A DNA stretch of 49,945 bases from a virus, in IMG/VR virus record IMGVR_UViG_3300005253_000501, positions 1-49,945 of that record; one strand, written 5' to 3'. The notes beneath the pieces were generated by a model. That model saw only the letters and a program-made list of their open reading frames with translations, was not told the DNA's origin and did no database searches. Numbering within the stretch: the first letter of the stretch is position 1; each line of letters begins with the position of its first letter. Position numbers and translations under genes: made by a program. This document shows positions 30,211-38,246 of this stretch, in pieces.

Positions 30211-31198
30211 AGAACACCTACCGGAATTATTATATAATGCTTTAGCTGAAAATCGGCCACCAGTTGAGGGGGAGATACATGTGACAACTTTGATAGGTCC
30301 ACCTTTGATTGATTATTTGAGACGCAAACATTGGAATGAATTAGTAGATGATGCAAGCAATCGTTTATTTGCATTATTAGGAACAGGACTTCATGCAGGA
30401 ATAGCAAATGATGGTCGTATTGAGCGTGCTATAAAGGTATTAGATGATGTGATTGAAAACTGGGGTAAAATAGATGATTATATAATTTTATCTATTATCC
30501 AGAATTTACTAAAATCTCTTGGTAGTGTAGGACGTACAGGAATTGAATCACAACTCAAACTTAAACTAAGTGACAAATGGACATTGGTTGGGACAGACGA
30601 TCATTTTGATGAAGATGTTGGCAAACTCATGGACTGGAAGATCACATCGGTCTGGAGTGTATTATTTGCAGATCATAACTGGGAAGATCAATTAAATGTA
30701 TATGCCTATATGAGACGTAAACTCGGTTATGAAGTAAAGAGCCTTGAAGTATGGGCATTATTGCGTGATTGGCAGAAAAGCAAAGCTAAATATGGCAATG
30801 ATCCAAACTATCCAAGAGTACCCTTTGTCAGAATTCCATTGCGTTTATGGAGCTTGGAAGAACAGGAGGATTATATATACAAAAGACTTTCCCTGTTTGA
30901 TGGTGCTCCGGGTGAGTGTACTCCCGAAGAAAAATGGGAGTCACCTACAGTATATAAGGTAATGAAAAAGGGTAGGAAATCCGCTCTTGTTGCTACTCGG
31001 TGGATCAATAACGAAAAGAAGGACTTGTTAAGCATAGCCGATGCTATGTCTGCTGCCGGTGCTAAGAATCATGTAGTAGATGGAACTAATATTTATATTG
31101 AGAAGTTTGAGGGTGAAGCAAGACGTTGTCAAGATTATTGCAACTGTAATACTTTTTGTCCTTATTATGTAGGAGATAAACAATGTATAATTATGTAG
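30194..31198 (+). CDS. RecB/Cas4-like PD-(D/E)XK nuclease
   Basis: 334 residues from TTG at 30194, chosen because AAAGGAGGGATCATT precedes it; no ATG fits. The core LVGTDDHFDE and GKLMDWKIT gives the Asp and D-x-K (Asp147, Lys149) of the PD-(D/E)XK fold, and FALLGTGLHAGIA provides the upstream helix. The last 25 residues carry a Cys cluster (RRCQDYCNCNTFCPYY), as in Cas4/AddB-type iron-sulphur nucleases, but no N-terminal Cys is seen. Probably a phage recombination exonuclease; close to the NinB-like gene and SSB. Confidence 0.75.
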   Translation: MKVENKEHLPELLYNALAENRPPVEGEIHVTTLIGPPLIDYLRRKHWNELVDDASNRLFALLGTGLHAGIANDGRIERAIKVLDDVIENWGKIDDYIILSIIQNLLKSLGSVGRTGIESQLKLKLSDKWTLVGTDDHFDEDVGKLMDWKITSVWSVLFADHNWEDQLNVYAYMRRKLGYEVKSLEVWALLRDWQKSKAKYGNDPNYPRVPFVRIPLRLWSLEEQEDYIYKRLSLFDGAPGECTPEEKWESPTVYKVMKKGRKSALVATRWINNEKKDLLSIADAMSAAGAKNHVVDGTNIYIEKFEGEARRCQDYCNCNTFCPYYVGDKQCIIM

Positions 31199-31434
31199 AA
31201 CAACGTCCCAAAATATTAACAGACGAGGGACAGAGATTGTTTCTAAAGATACGAGATACTGCCTTTGAACATCTCAAACGAAGTGGGGCATTTCAAATGA
31301 GTGCCATTCTTGGTACTGATGGAGATGCTTGGGAAATATTGGCATGTGTGGATAGAATGATGGAATTAGTAGAAATTAAGGAATTGTTACAAGTCGGTTG
31401 CGCGGCACAACATCGAGTATTTATAAAAGCATAA
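31183..31434 (+). CDS. Small protein, unknown
   Basis: 83 residues overlapping the nuclease end by 16 bases. EGQRLFLKIRDTAFEHLKRS, TDGDAWEILACVDRMMELVE. Helical; not recognised. Confidence 0.6.
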   Translation: MYNYVEQRPKILTDEGQRLFLKIRDTAFEHLKRSGAFQMSAILGTDGDAWEILACVDRMMELVEIKELLQVGCAAQHRVFIKA

Positions 31435-31442
31435 GGAAATAA

Positions 31443-32057
31443 ATGATGGGATACCCAAATAATAAACAAAAAGAGTTTAAGGCTGACAGATTTAAGCAAT
31501 ACCTCATTACCAGAAGTGTATCTGCTAAAATGGCTCTTGAATTATGTATAGCCGGGAAGATTACATTACAAGAAATCCCTATCTATACTGATAAGTTTAC
31601 GCTATTACATTTTGGACAGATTCAGGTTGAACCAGAGGTAGATAGGGAAATTCTACGCATCTCAGCATTGGATCAAAGGAGACGAGAAGACCCAGACCCA
31701 AGTGAAATTGATCCCTCAGTGGGTAAACCAGTATTATGTGATGATTGTGGGCATGGGAGAAGTGGTGCTGATGAATGTAAAGTAGAAGAATACACTTACA
31801 ATGATTGTGCTGATTATCTTCCTCCTGATGACAATCCTCCAGATAGTGTTGAAAATTTAGAAGATCAGGCAGACCATAATAAGCAAAGAGAAGCATTTGA
31901 ACAGGATCAGCAACAGGCTGAAGATGAAGCTACTACAGAAGCCAAAGTAGAGGACGAAATGCTTGAGTATAAATGTGAATTATGTAGCAAATCGTTTAAG
32001 ACTAAGAAGGGTTGTCTTAATCATCTCAAGAACAAGCATAACGCAGAGGGGAAATAA
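31443..32057 (+). CDS. Zinc finger protein with C-terminal C2H2 motif
   Basis: 204 residues. N-terminal helical part; a Cys-rich middle (CDDCGHGRSGADECKVEEYT); a Glu/Asp/Gln-rich linker; and a classical C2H2 finger at the end: YKCELCSKSFKTKKGC, then LNHLKNKH. C2H2 fingers are uncommon in phages and generally bind DNA. Start at the double ATG after AAGGAAATAA. Ends one base into the next gene. Confidence 0.65.
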   Translation: MMGYPNNKQKEFKADRFKQYLITRSVSAKMALELCIAGKITLQEIPIYTDKFTLLHFGQIQVEPEVDREILRISALDQRRREDPDPSEIDPSVGKPVLCDDCGHGRSGADECKVEEYTYNDCADYLPPDDNPPDSVENLEDQADHNKQREAFEQDQQQAEDEATTEAKVEDEMLEYKCELCSKSFKTKKGCLNHLKNKHNAEGK

Positions 32058-32452
32058 TGACATTCCCCTTTGTTGGTCAAGTTGAGATGAGATTTGACAG
32101 ACTGGTTCTTGTTCTGAGAGACAGAGAACAGTTTGATACATATATCAATCGGACCTTCAAAGAAAACGATAAAGTTTGGGTAACAGTTGAACTCCCACAT
32201 AAAGACAGAACGTGGGAGCAATTCAAATATCTTTTCTCCTGTGTTTACCCATTTATGGCTGAGAGTATTGGCTGTACTGTAACAGAGATCGACGGAATCA
32301 TGAAAAAACGGTTATTGACAGTTAATAAAGATACACCGTTGGAGTATGTAAAAAATAAGACAGATTTGAATCGTGCCGAGCTTGCTGAGTATATTGATGG
32401 AGTAAGACGAGAAGCAGCAGGAATGGGAATTGAAACTGCAGACCCAACTTAG
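32057..32452 (+). CDS. NinB-like recombination protein
   Basis: 131 residues. RTWEQFKYLFSCVYPFMAES, TEIDGIMKKRLLTVN, DLNRAELAEYIDGVRREAAG and GIETADP follow the spacing of phage NinB-like proteins: a Gln/Phe helix, a conserved Lys-Lys segment, and a final helix ending near a Pro. NinB proteins bind single-stranded DNA in lambda-type recombination. Located beside the nuclease and SSB genes. Confidence 0.65.
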   Translation: MTFPFVGQVEMRFDRLVLVLRDREQFDTYINRTFKENDKVWVTVELPHKDRTWEQFKYLFSCVYPFMAESIGCTVTEIDGIMKKRLLTVNKDTPLEYVKNKTDLNRAELAEYIDGVRREAAGMGIETADPT

Positions 32453-32562
32453 GAAGTATTGTGAAAGAAGATGTATTGGATAAACTGTTTTGGAGAACTT
32501 ATTCAGAGCCTTTAATTTGGAAACATATATTTACTAAACCACAATATTTTAAGGAGAATCAA

Positions 32563-32883
32563 ATGAAAACAGGTGACATTGTAACTTTTATCGATTGGTC
32601 TTGGCAACTTACACTAATTGGGAACTCTTTGGAACCTCGTTACAAAGACTCCCAAAATGAAGATTTTGTTGTAGTAGCTTTAGATTGTGTTTTGCCAATA
32701 AACGGAACAAGTATAAATCCAAAAAATGTTAACAATGCTATTATCCGAGGACAAACTACAGGGAACATCACATTTATACAAGAACGATTTTTACGTCCGG
32801 CAACTCCCAAGGTTACTGAGGTTACTATGGCCGAAGTTTGTGCTAAATTTGGGGAAACCGTAAAAATTATTAGGGAGGAATAA
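32563..32883 (+). CDS. Small protein, unknown (start uncertain)
   Basis: 106 residues from ATG at 32563 after TAAGGAGAATCAA. The frame is open further upstream to a GTG at 32461 behind AGGAAGTATT, which would add 34 residues of plausible sequence; either start could be used. VTFIDWSWQLTLIGNSLEPR, beta-rich. Not recognised. Confidence 0.55.
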   Translation: MKTGDIVTFIDWSWQLTLIGNSLEPRYKDSQNEDFVVVALDCVLPINGTSINPKNVNNAIIRGQTTGNITFIQERFLRPATPKVTEVTMAEVCAKFGETVKIIREE

Positions 32884-32884
32884 A

Positions 32885-33139
32885 ATGAAAGTTACAATTA
32901 ACAAGAAACCAGTTAAAGTTGAAGAAAAGGTTATTGATTGGAAAACATTACAGGGAGGTACCGTTGTAAAATTTTGTGATAAATCCGTAGGCTTAGTATA
33001 TGATAAATCGGCTAAATTTGAAAAGGGTATGGTAATTATCTCTGGTATAGATAGGCCAACTATTGCTGATGGTTACCGGTCTATGGAGATAACTAAGGTA
33101 CTTGGTAAATTAACAGGAATAATAGTAGATGAAATTTAA
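32885..33139 (+). CDS. Small protein, unknown
   Basis: 84 residues after GGGAGGAATAAA. INKKPVKVEEKVIDWKTLQG, VVKFCDKSVGLVYDKSA. Beta-rich; similar in style to the two neighbouring small genes, perhaps an old duplication. Not recognised. Confidence 0.55.
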   Translation: MKVTINKKPVKVEEKVIDWKTLQGGTVVKFCDKSVGLVYDKSAKFEKGMVIISGIDRPTIADGYRSMEITKVLGKLTGIIVDEI

Positions 33140-33150
33140 GGGGAAATGTA

Positions 33151-33381
33151 ATGAATACTGTTAAATTAAAGGGAAGTAAAGGAAGCTTTCTCTTGGGAAG
33201 TATTGTGAAAAGGGGAGAAACAGCATTCGTAGGTCGATGTGGTGATGAAGAAGAAGATGCTTTATACTTTATTTCTTATAATTGTATTACTTCAGCCGAG
33301 CGCCCAAGAAATACTTGGCATGATCCTAGATGTCCTGTTATAGTAAATCGATTTGTTAATGTTGAAATCAAGGAGTTATAA
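33151..33381 (+). CDS. Small protein, unknown
   Basis: 76 residues: NTVKLKGSKGSFLLGSIVKR, EDALYFISYNCITSAERPRN. Beta-rich. Ends one base into the SSB gene, so the two are co-translated. Confidence 0.55.
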   Translation: MNTVKLKGSKGSFLLGSIVKRGETAFVGRCGDEEEDALYFISYNCITSAERPRNTWHDPRCPVIVNRFVNVEIKEL

Positions 33382-33875
33382 TGTTTAATAGCATCCAATT
33401 ACAAGGTAATTTAGTGAGGGATACAAAATTTGCTGACACAAGAGGGGATACTGATATTCTCAATTTCACAATTGCATCTTCTCGTAAGTACAAAGACAAA
33501 GAAGATGTTGTATTTGTAGATTGTACTGCTTATGGTGCAGTTGCTGTGAATATCAGTAAGTTCTTCTCTAAAGGTAGTCCTATTGGGGTAACTGGCAGAC
33601 TCAGTTTAAGTACATGGGAAGATAAGGATAGAAACAAACGATCTAAACTTTATATTACTGTAGAAGGTTTTCACTTTGTAGGTGAAACTGGGAAGGGTCG
33701 TGATAAAAGAGATGATAATCGAGATAGAGGCAATAGCCGAGGTGGTGGAAGTAGGGGCCGTGATGATAATAGAGACAGGGATCGTAGTAGAGATGATAAT
33801 AGAGGTCAAGCCAGAGATGGTGGTCGAAATAGCCGGGATGGTGATTCGAGGTATCAAGACGAAGTGCCTTTTTAA
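33381..33875 (+). CDS. ssb: Single-stranded DNA-binding protein
   Basis: 164 residues. OB-fold pattern: FNSIQLQGNLVRDTKF, LNFTIASSRKYKD, VFVDCTAYG, VTGRLSLSTWEDK, KLYITVEGFHFV. A long Arg/Asp/Gly-rich linker (residues about 105-155) is followed by an acidic tip (YQDEVPF), the site where partner proteins dock on bacterial SSBs. The low-complexity linker is unusually rich in Arg and Asp. Directly upstream of the helicase loader. Confidence 0.92.
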   Translation: MFNSIQLQGNLVRDTKFADTRGDTDILNFTIASSRKYKDKEDVVFVDCTAYGAVAVNISKFFSKGSPIGVTGRLSLSTWEDKDRNKRSKLYITVEGFHFVGETGKGRDKRDDNRDRGNSRGGGSRGRDDNRDRDRSRDDNRGQARDGGRNSRDGDSRYQDEVPF

Positions 33876-33924
33876 TAGGAAAAGCATAGAGCAAACAGTA
33901 ACTGTTCCAGTTAGGAGGTGAATC

Positions 33925-34464
33925 ATTACTGACAAACGTAAAATTAAACATGCAATTGAGGTATTGAAAGAGCTTGTAAAAAGACACTATGATACTCAAT
34001 GTGTCAATGAGTTTCCAATACAAAACCTCACTGATCTTTGTAAACTTTTAGAAAAGCCCCATGAGAAACCTCAAGTAGTTCCTGAAGCAAGTGCTGAAGC
34101 TATGTTGGCAGCAGTAAGATTGTTTGGTCAAATATCAGGACGTAAGCCCAATTATAAAAAACCCGATCTTAATAAGTGGGCTGTTGAAATGGATTTAATA
34201 CTTCGTAAGGATAAACGTACACCTGAACAGCTGTACGAATTGATTGATTGGTTAAGTCAAAGTAATTTTTGGTATAAAGTTATCCTATCCCCAGCGAAAC
34301 TCAGGAAACAACTGGATAAACTTGAATTAGCAATGCTTGATGATTGGCAATGGCAAAAGAGAAAGCTTCACCAACAAACAAAACGTACAGGTCCAACGCC
34401 TAAAGAAAAGTATATGGAGTCCATCAATGAAACAGATCAAGGAGACAATGTCCGAGGTGATTGA
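33925..34464 (+). CDS. Replisome organiser/helicase loader-like protein, probable AUU start
   Basis: About 179 residues. FWYKVILSPAKLRKQLDKLE near the C-terminus is the typical ending of phage replisome organiser and helicase loader proteins, which deliver DnaB to the origin. The helicase gene follows and overlaps. The frame opens after TGA at 33919-33921 and has no ATG, GTG or TTG before 33964. A near-perfect ribosome site TTAGGAGGTG lies 6 bases before ATT at 33925, so an AUU start is likely. The TTG at 33964 has no well-spaced ribosome site. Confidence 0.6.
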   Translation: MTDKRKIKHAIEVLKELVKRHYDTQCVNEFPIQNLTDLCKLLEKPHEKPQVVPEASAEAMLAAVRLFGQISGRKPNYKKPDLNKWAVEMDLILRKDKRTPEQLYELIDWLSQSNFWYKVILSPAKLRKQLDKLELAMLDDWQWQKRKLHQQTKRTGPTPKEKYMESINETDQGDNVRGD

Positions 34465-35278
34465 TAGTATTAAGAATCCCGTACAAGGGCTACCAACCGG
34501 CCTAGAGAGTGTTGATAAAGCAACTGGAGGATATAAACCGGGACAGCTTATTGTCATTGCAGGACGTAGCTCGATGGGCAAAACAGCTATGTTAGGTGAC
34601 TGTGTTCTGGCTCAGACAGGTAAGACTTTATTCTTTAGCTTGGAGATGTCTTCTATTGTATTGACTCAGCGACTAATAGCTAATGAAGCAAATATCAACT
34701 TTCGTACTTTGGTTAATAATGAGACTGATGATGGACAGAATAAACGAATACGTGCTGCAATAGGAAAATTACAAGAAAGTAATATCTTCATAGATGATAC
34801 TCCGTGCCTTACCCCCGGTCAATTCTGGGATAAAGCTGAAGAACATGAAGATGCAGATTTGATTATTATAGATCACTTGCATCTGATGAGACATGATAAC
34901 GGTAGATTGGGTGAAGTACAAGCACTTGATGATATATGCCAGCAGTTACGAGCTTATGCTAAAACAAAGAATGTTCCAATAGTATTAGCTTGCCAGTTGA
35001 ATAGGAACACAGAGAATAGACAAACACATGAACCAAGACTATCCGATCTTAGAGGTTCCGGTGGTATTGAACAAGACAGTGATATTGTATTGTTATTGTA
35101 CCGACCATCGTACTACCTGCAAAGAGAAATAAGTTATGATACTGTGGATGATGGTGATGCAGAGGTAATTGTAGCAAAGCAACGTAATGGGATCACGGGG
35201 AAGATCAAAACAATATTTTTAGGGAATTTTATGTCATTCAGAGATTCACCTGATGAGACGATGAGTAACTGGAGATGA
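34427..35278 (+). CDS. dnaB: DnaB-type replicative helicase (ATPase domain)
   Basis: 283 residues from ATG at 34427; the ATG at 34448 is the alternative. GLPTGLESVDKATGGY, Walker A GRSSMGKT (residues 46-53), Walker B LIIIDHLHLM, LACQLNR, and DLRGSGGIEQDSDIVLLLYR with the conserved Arg residues. Only the RecA-like motor is present. The N-terminal domain that contacts primase in DnaB is absent, consistent with the separate loader and primase genes on either side. Confidence 0.9.
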   Translation: MKQIKETMSEVIDSIKNPVQGLPTGLESVDKATGGYKPGQLIVIAGRSSMGKTAMLGDCVLAQTGKTLFFSLEMSSIVLTQRLIANEANINFRTLVNNETDDGQNKRIRAAIGKLQESNIFIDDTPCLTPGQFWDKAEEHEDADLIIIDHLHLMRHDNGRLGEVQALDDICQQLRAYAKTKNVPIVLACQLNRNTENRQTHEPRLSDLRGSGGIEQDSDIVLLLYRPSYYLQREISYDTVDDGDAEVIVAKQRNGITGKIKTIFLGNFMSFRDSPDETMSNWR

Positions 35279-35281
35279 AAA

Positions 35282-36130
35282 ATGTCAAAATCTGATTGGG
35301 TCCGTATTGAGGATGCTGGAATTCTTTGTGCAATATGCCAAAAACCGAATTGGTGTCTTGCTCACATTGACGGCAAACGAATTATCTGTCCTCGTGTAAA
35401 GAGCAATGTCCATCTCAAGAAAGCAGGGTTTATGCATAAGGTATTTGATAATGGTCTAAAGAAACGTAAATTTAATAAGAAACATACTGCATATTATAGA
35501 AAAGGTATCAATTGGAAGAATATCAATAAATTGTATTGTAGTAAATTGAAAAATAAACAATATCCTTATTTACGTTATACAAGCTTTGCTTTGGAATTAG
35601 GTATTTCCAAAGAAACATTGGAAGCATTTGGTCTTGGTTGGGATGGTGAAGCATGGACTTTCCCTGCTCGTGATGGCAATCTTGAGATAGTTGGCATCAT
35701 GCGAAGATTTCCTGATGGACATAAGATATGGGTATCAAGATCAAAACCCGGATTGTTTATTCCAAAGGTGAAATCATTTGAAGGTAATGTATTTGTTACT
35801 GAGGGAGTTACAGATGCAGCAGCTATGGTTGATTATGGATTCAGGGCATTAGGTAGGTCCAATTGTCAAACGGGAGTAGCTTATATTAAGAACTTCCTCT
35901 ACAATCACCCAAAGATTGGTCAGGTTACAATAGTAGGTGACAATGATCCAGATAATGTTCATGGAAATGTTGGACAAGTTGGTGCCTTTACTTTGGCTAA
36001 AGAACTTTATAAAGCTACATCTTTTACTGCTGTATTGGAAGTACCTGAGCAATTCAAGGATGTTAGATTGTGGTTGACTAAAAGTAAAGTAACTAAAGAT
36101 GAGATTATTGATGGAGTTAGAAGATTATGA
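35282..36130 (+). CDS. DNA primase with Toprim domain
   Basis: 282 residues. N-terminal zinc site CAICQKPNWCLAHIDGKRII with a Cys at CPR; middle YLRYTSFALELGISKETLEA; Toprim core VFVTEGVTDAAAMVDYG and VTIVGDNDPDN. Short for a primase, as in phages that encode the helicase separately. Starts three bases after the helicase stop. It should make RNA primers for lagging-strand synthesis. Confidence 0.85.
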   Translation: MSKSDWVRIEDAGILCAICQKPNWCLAHIDGKRIICPRVKSNVHLKKAGFMHKVFDNGLKKRKFNKKHTAYYRKGINWKNINKLYCSKLKNKQYPYLRYTSFALELGISKETLEAFGLGWDGEAWTFPARDGNLEIVGIMRRFPDGHKIWVSRSKPGLFIPKVKSFEGNVFVTEGVTDAAAMVDYGFRALGRSNCQTGVAYIKNFLYNHPKIGQVTIVGDNDPDNVHGNVGQVGAFTLAKELYKATSFTAVLEVPEQFKDVRLWLTKSKVTKDEIIDGVRRL

Positions 36131-36285
36131 AAATTGATCCAGAGGATATTCTTGTAAAAAATGCTGTTACATGTACCATTTGTCAATCTCCAGCGGATAG
36201 ATTAAAATGTGGGCTATTTATTTGCCAGAAAAATCCAAATCATGTAGGAGACGGTGTTATGGGAATATTTACAGATATAGATTGA
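36127..36285 (+). CDS. Small zinc-binding protein
   Basis: 52 residues starting inside the primase stop (ATGA). VTCTICQSPADRLKCGLFIC holds two Cys pairs, a likely zinc ribbon. Not recognised otherwise. Confidence 0.6.
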   Translation: MKIDPEDILVKNAVTCTICQSPADRLKCGLFICQKNPNHVGDGVMGIFTDID

Positions 36286-36297
36286 TGGGACTTAAAG

Positions 36298-36759
36298 ATG
36301 ATTAAAAAGAAGGGAATTCGTTATTGGAAAGCTAAGGTGTGGAATGAGTTCTCCCGCTATGTCCGAATACGGGATGCTCTTAGGACTACTGGAACTATAG
36401 ATAAATGTGTATGTTGTTCTTGTGGTAAAATTCTCCCGGCTTTCGGGTTAAAATGTATTCAGGCTGGGCATTTCATCCCCGGACGAAGATCAGCTATTCT
36501 CTTTGAAGAAACTGGAGTACACGGTCAATGTTATTGGTGTAATAGTAATATGGGATTACGAGGCAATTGGCCGGGGTATTATGCTTTTATGCTCAAGGAA
36601 TATGGACAGGAAGAAATTGATAGATTATTAGCTCTAAGACATCAGATCAGAAAATTTAATGTAGGAGAACTTGAAACTATGTGTGATCTTTATAAATACC
36701 GGTATAATTGGATGAAAGAACATAAGAGGGAATCAGATTTTTTGGAGATGTTGAAATGA
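36298..36759 (+). CDS. NinG/Rap-like recombination endonuclease
   Basis: 153 residues. KCVCCSCGKILPAFGLKCIQ, AGHFIPGRRSAILFEE, GVHGQCYWCNSNMGLRGNWP and YYAFMLKEYGQEEI are the ordered motifs of NinG (Rap), which cleaves Holliday-type joints in lambda-like recombination. The metal-binding Cys and the AGHF His are present. Downstream of primase, together with the NinB-like gene it gives the phage a recombination set. Confidence 0.85.
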   Translation: MIKKKGIRYWKAKVWNEFSRYVRIRDALRTTGTIDKCVCCSCGKILPAFGLKCIQAGHFIPGRRSAILFEETGVHGQCYWCNSNMGLRGNWPGYYAFMLKEYGQEEIDRLLALRHQIRKFNVGELETMCDLYKYRYNWMKEHKRESDFLEMLK

Positions 36760-36775
36760 AGGTTTGGGATAAAAT

Positions 36776-36889
36776 ATGAATAAAAGTGAACATCCTTTGT
36801 ACCACAGTTGGGAAGGTATGAAACAACGATGTTTTGATCCAAATGCAGATAACTATAATGATTATGGTGGTCCATTGAAAAAGCATTAA
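36776..36889 (+). pseudogene. Truncated AP2/HNH homing protein fragment
   Basis: 37 residues. HPLYHSWEGMKQRCFDPNAD then YNDYGG is the middle motif of phage AP2-domain homing proteins, which normally continues with RGI and an AP2 domain; here it stops after KKH. The N-terminal zinc module of the same family survives at 17809-18174. Probably the remains of a mobile gene. Confidence 0.55.
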
Positions 36890-36920
36890 CAACTCCTGTA
36901 AAAAAGAAAGTGAGGTGTGT

Positions 36921-37073
36921 ATGAATTATAAAATTTTTGGTTGGAGAATAACATTTTGTTGTGAAATAGAAGAGTGGGGTATTCCCTTTAGTTTTGATTA
37001 TTTTAATGTGGCTGGTTGGAAGGAAGTTAGCTTTTCTTTTCTATGCTTTAGAATAGAAATTAGGAAAGATTAA
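36921..37073 (+). CDS. Small protein, unknown
   Basis: 50 residues: NYKIFGWRITFCCEIEEWGI, then VSFSFLCFRIEIRKD. The final motif resembles the end of the protein at 39990-40337 (ILCFRFWVEIW), so the two may share a fold. Ribosome site GTGAGGTGTGT. Confidence 0.5.
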   Translation: MNYKIFGWRITFCCEIEEWGIPFSFDYFNVAGWKEVSFSFLCFRIEIRKD

Positions 37074-37075
37074 AA

Positions 37076-37150
37076 ATGAGAAAGAGATTCGTTCAAACGC
37101 TAATTCTATTTGTATCGTGGATTGTATTGTTAATGGTTTCATTTAATTAG
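37076..37150 (+). CDS. Small membrane peptide
   Basis: 24 residues: basic start and one hydrophobic span (RFVQTLILFVSWIVLLMVSF). Two bases after the previous stop. Unknown function. Confidence 0.45.
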   Translation: MRKRFVQTLILFVSWIVLLMVSFN

Positions 37151-37161
37151 GGGACAAAAGG

Positions 37162-37542
37162 ATGTTAGGAAAAGGTTTTTACTATTTTGCACACCCATAT
37201 GCATGTAGAGATGCAAATGGTGTTTTCGTACCAGAAGGTGAGGAAGCAAATTTCCAATTATGTAACCAGAGAGCAGCCAGATTGATCGAACTTGGATATA
37301 ATATTTATTCCCCCATATCACACACCCATCCGATACATAGAGCTTCACCAGTATTCTTGGCGAGGCATGAACATGAAGCATGGTATGTTTTGGATATGGA
37401 ATTTATGGCTAAAACTAACTTTGATGGTATCATTTTAGCACCGGGCTGGGAAAATTCTAAAGGATGTAAAATGGAGAAAAAATATTTTGTTGACAAAGGA
37501 CTTATTGTTGTAGAGCTAAAACAAATTTTGGAGGATAAATAA
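37162..37542 (+). CDS. DUF1937/deoxyribosyltransferase-like protein
   Basis: 126 residues. FYYFAHPYACRD, CNQRAARLIELGYNIYSPIS, HTHPI, YVLDMEFMAKTNFDGIILAP, GWENSKGCKMEKKYF are the conserved steps of the DUF1937 branch of the nucleoside deoxyribosyltransferase-like fold. It may act in nucleotide metabolism; catalytic activity is not certain. Overlaps the lipoprotein gene by one base. Confidence 0.7.
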   Translation: MLGKGFYYFAHPYACRDANGVFVPEGEEANFQLCNQRAARLIELGYNIYSPISHTHPIHRASPVFLARHEHEAWYVLDMEFMAKTNFDGIILAPGWENSKGCKMEKKYFVDKGLIVVELKQILEDK

Positions 37543-37997
37543 TGTTGAAGAAAACTATCTACGCACTAATTTCAGCAGCAATCATTATGTTTATCTTTGC
37601 AATGCCATCTGGGTGCACGGTTGTAAAGCAAGCTGATGGGAGATTTAAGGTAGGAGTAACCCCTGAAACCCATCAGACTATCAGTGATGCGGGTGAGGCA
37701 GCTACAGGTACACTTGGACTATTATCTACCCTCTTTCCAGCACTTATACCTATTGCAGCAGCAGCCGGAGTAGGTACTGCAACGTGGAAGAAAATGAGAA
37801 CCACTGTAACTAAGAATAGAGAACCACTTGAGATGTTGGTAAAAATATTAGAGAAAATTAAGAAAAATGATAAAACAACGTGGACTAAGATTAAGAAGGA
37901 AATAAGGAATGAGAATCCGGGGATACCAATAAAGACAACAATAGAAGAACTTGTAAATGAATTTGAACATCAACATAAGTTAGCTACACTGTCATAG
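37542..37997 (+). CDS. Putative lipoprotein
   Basis: 151 residues. Signal peptide LKKTIYALISAAIIMFIFAM with lipobox PSGC; then a Gly/Ala-rich hydrophobic stretch LGLLSTLFPALIPIAAAAG and a basic helical C-terminal half. Likely exported and lipid-anchored. A spanin-like or superinfection-exclusion role is possible; neither is shown. Confidence 0.6.
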   Translation: MLKKTIYALISAAIIMFIFAMPSGCTVVKQADGRFKVGVTPETHQTISDAGEAATGTLGLLSTLFPALIPIAAAAGVGTATWKKMRTTVTKNREPLEMLVKILEKIKKNDKTTWTKIKKEIRNENPGIPIKTTIEELVNEFEHQHKLATLS

Positions 37998-38056
37998 TTA
38001 AATCCTAACACGTGTAGGTGTGGGGGCTTGGAGCGGATTTCATTTGGGGTAACTAA

Positions 38057-38113
38057 ATGAACAAAAAGGCCCTCATTTGTATCATAATTTTATATATTGT
38101 ACACAGTGGGTGA
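38057..38113 (+). CDS. Tiny hydrophobic peptide (tentative)
   Basis: 18 residues, MNKKALICIIILYIVHSG, after TTGGGGTAACTAA. It overlaps the start of the first of two tandem hairpins. It could be a membrane micropeptide or a chance frame. Confidence 0.3.
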   Translation: MNKKALICIIILYIVHSG

Positions 38114-38163
38114 AATGGGGGCACCGGCCATGTGGCTATTATCCAGTTGTGGCCTCACCCACT
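38105..38163 (+). repeat. Hairpin with AGTGGGTGA stem, copy 1
   Basis: AGTGGGTGA (38105-38113) pairs perfectly with TCACCCACT (38155-38163); GGCC segments inside also pair. It shares its first 15 bases, AGTGGGTGAAATGGG, with the next element. Confidence 0.6.
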
Positions 38164-38170
38164 CACAACC

Positions 38171-38235
38171 AGTGGGTGAAATGGGGCATTGCATGAAGTT
38201 ACTCTCAACGACATTGCCCCACCCACTTTTCTTTT
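38171..38235 (+). terminator. Hairpin with AGTGGGT stem and T-rich tail, copy 2
   Basis: AGTGGGT (38171-38177) with ACCCACT (38221-38227), and GGGGCA with TGCCCC inside, after a short internal loop. Followed by TTTCTTTT, so it may stop transcription before the gene at 38247. Confidence 0.6.
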
Positions 38236-38246
38236 AGGAGTTAAAA

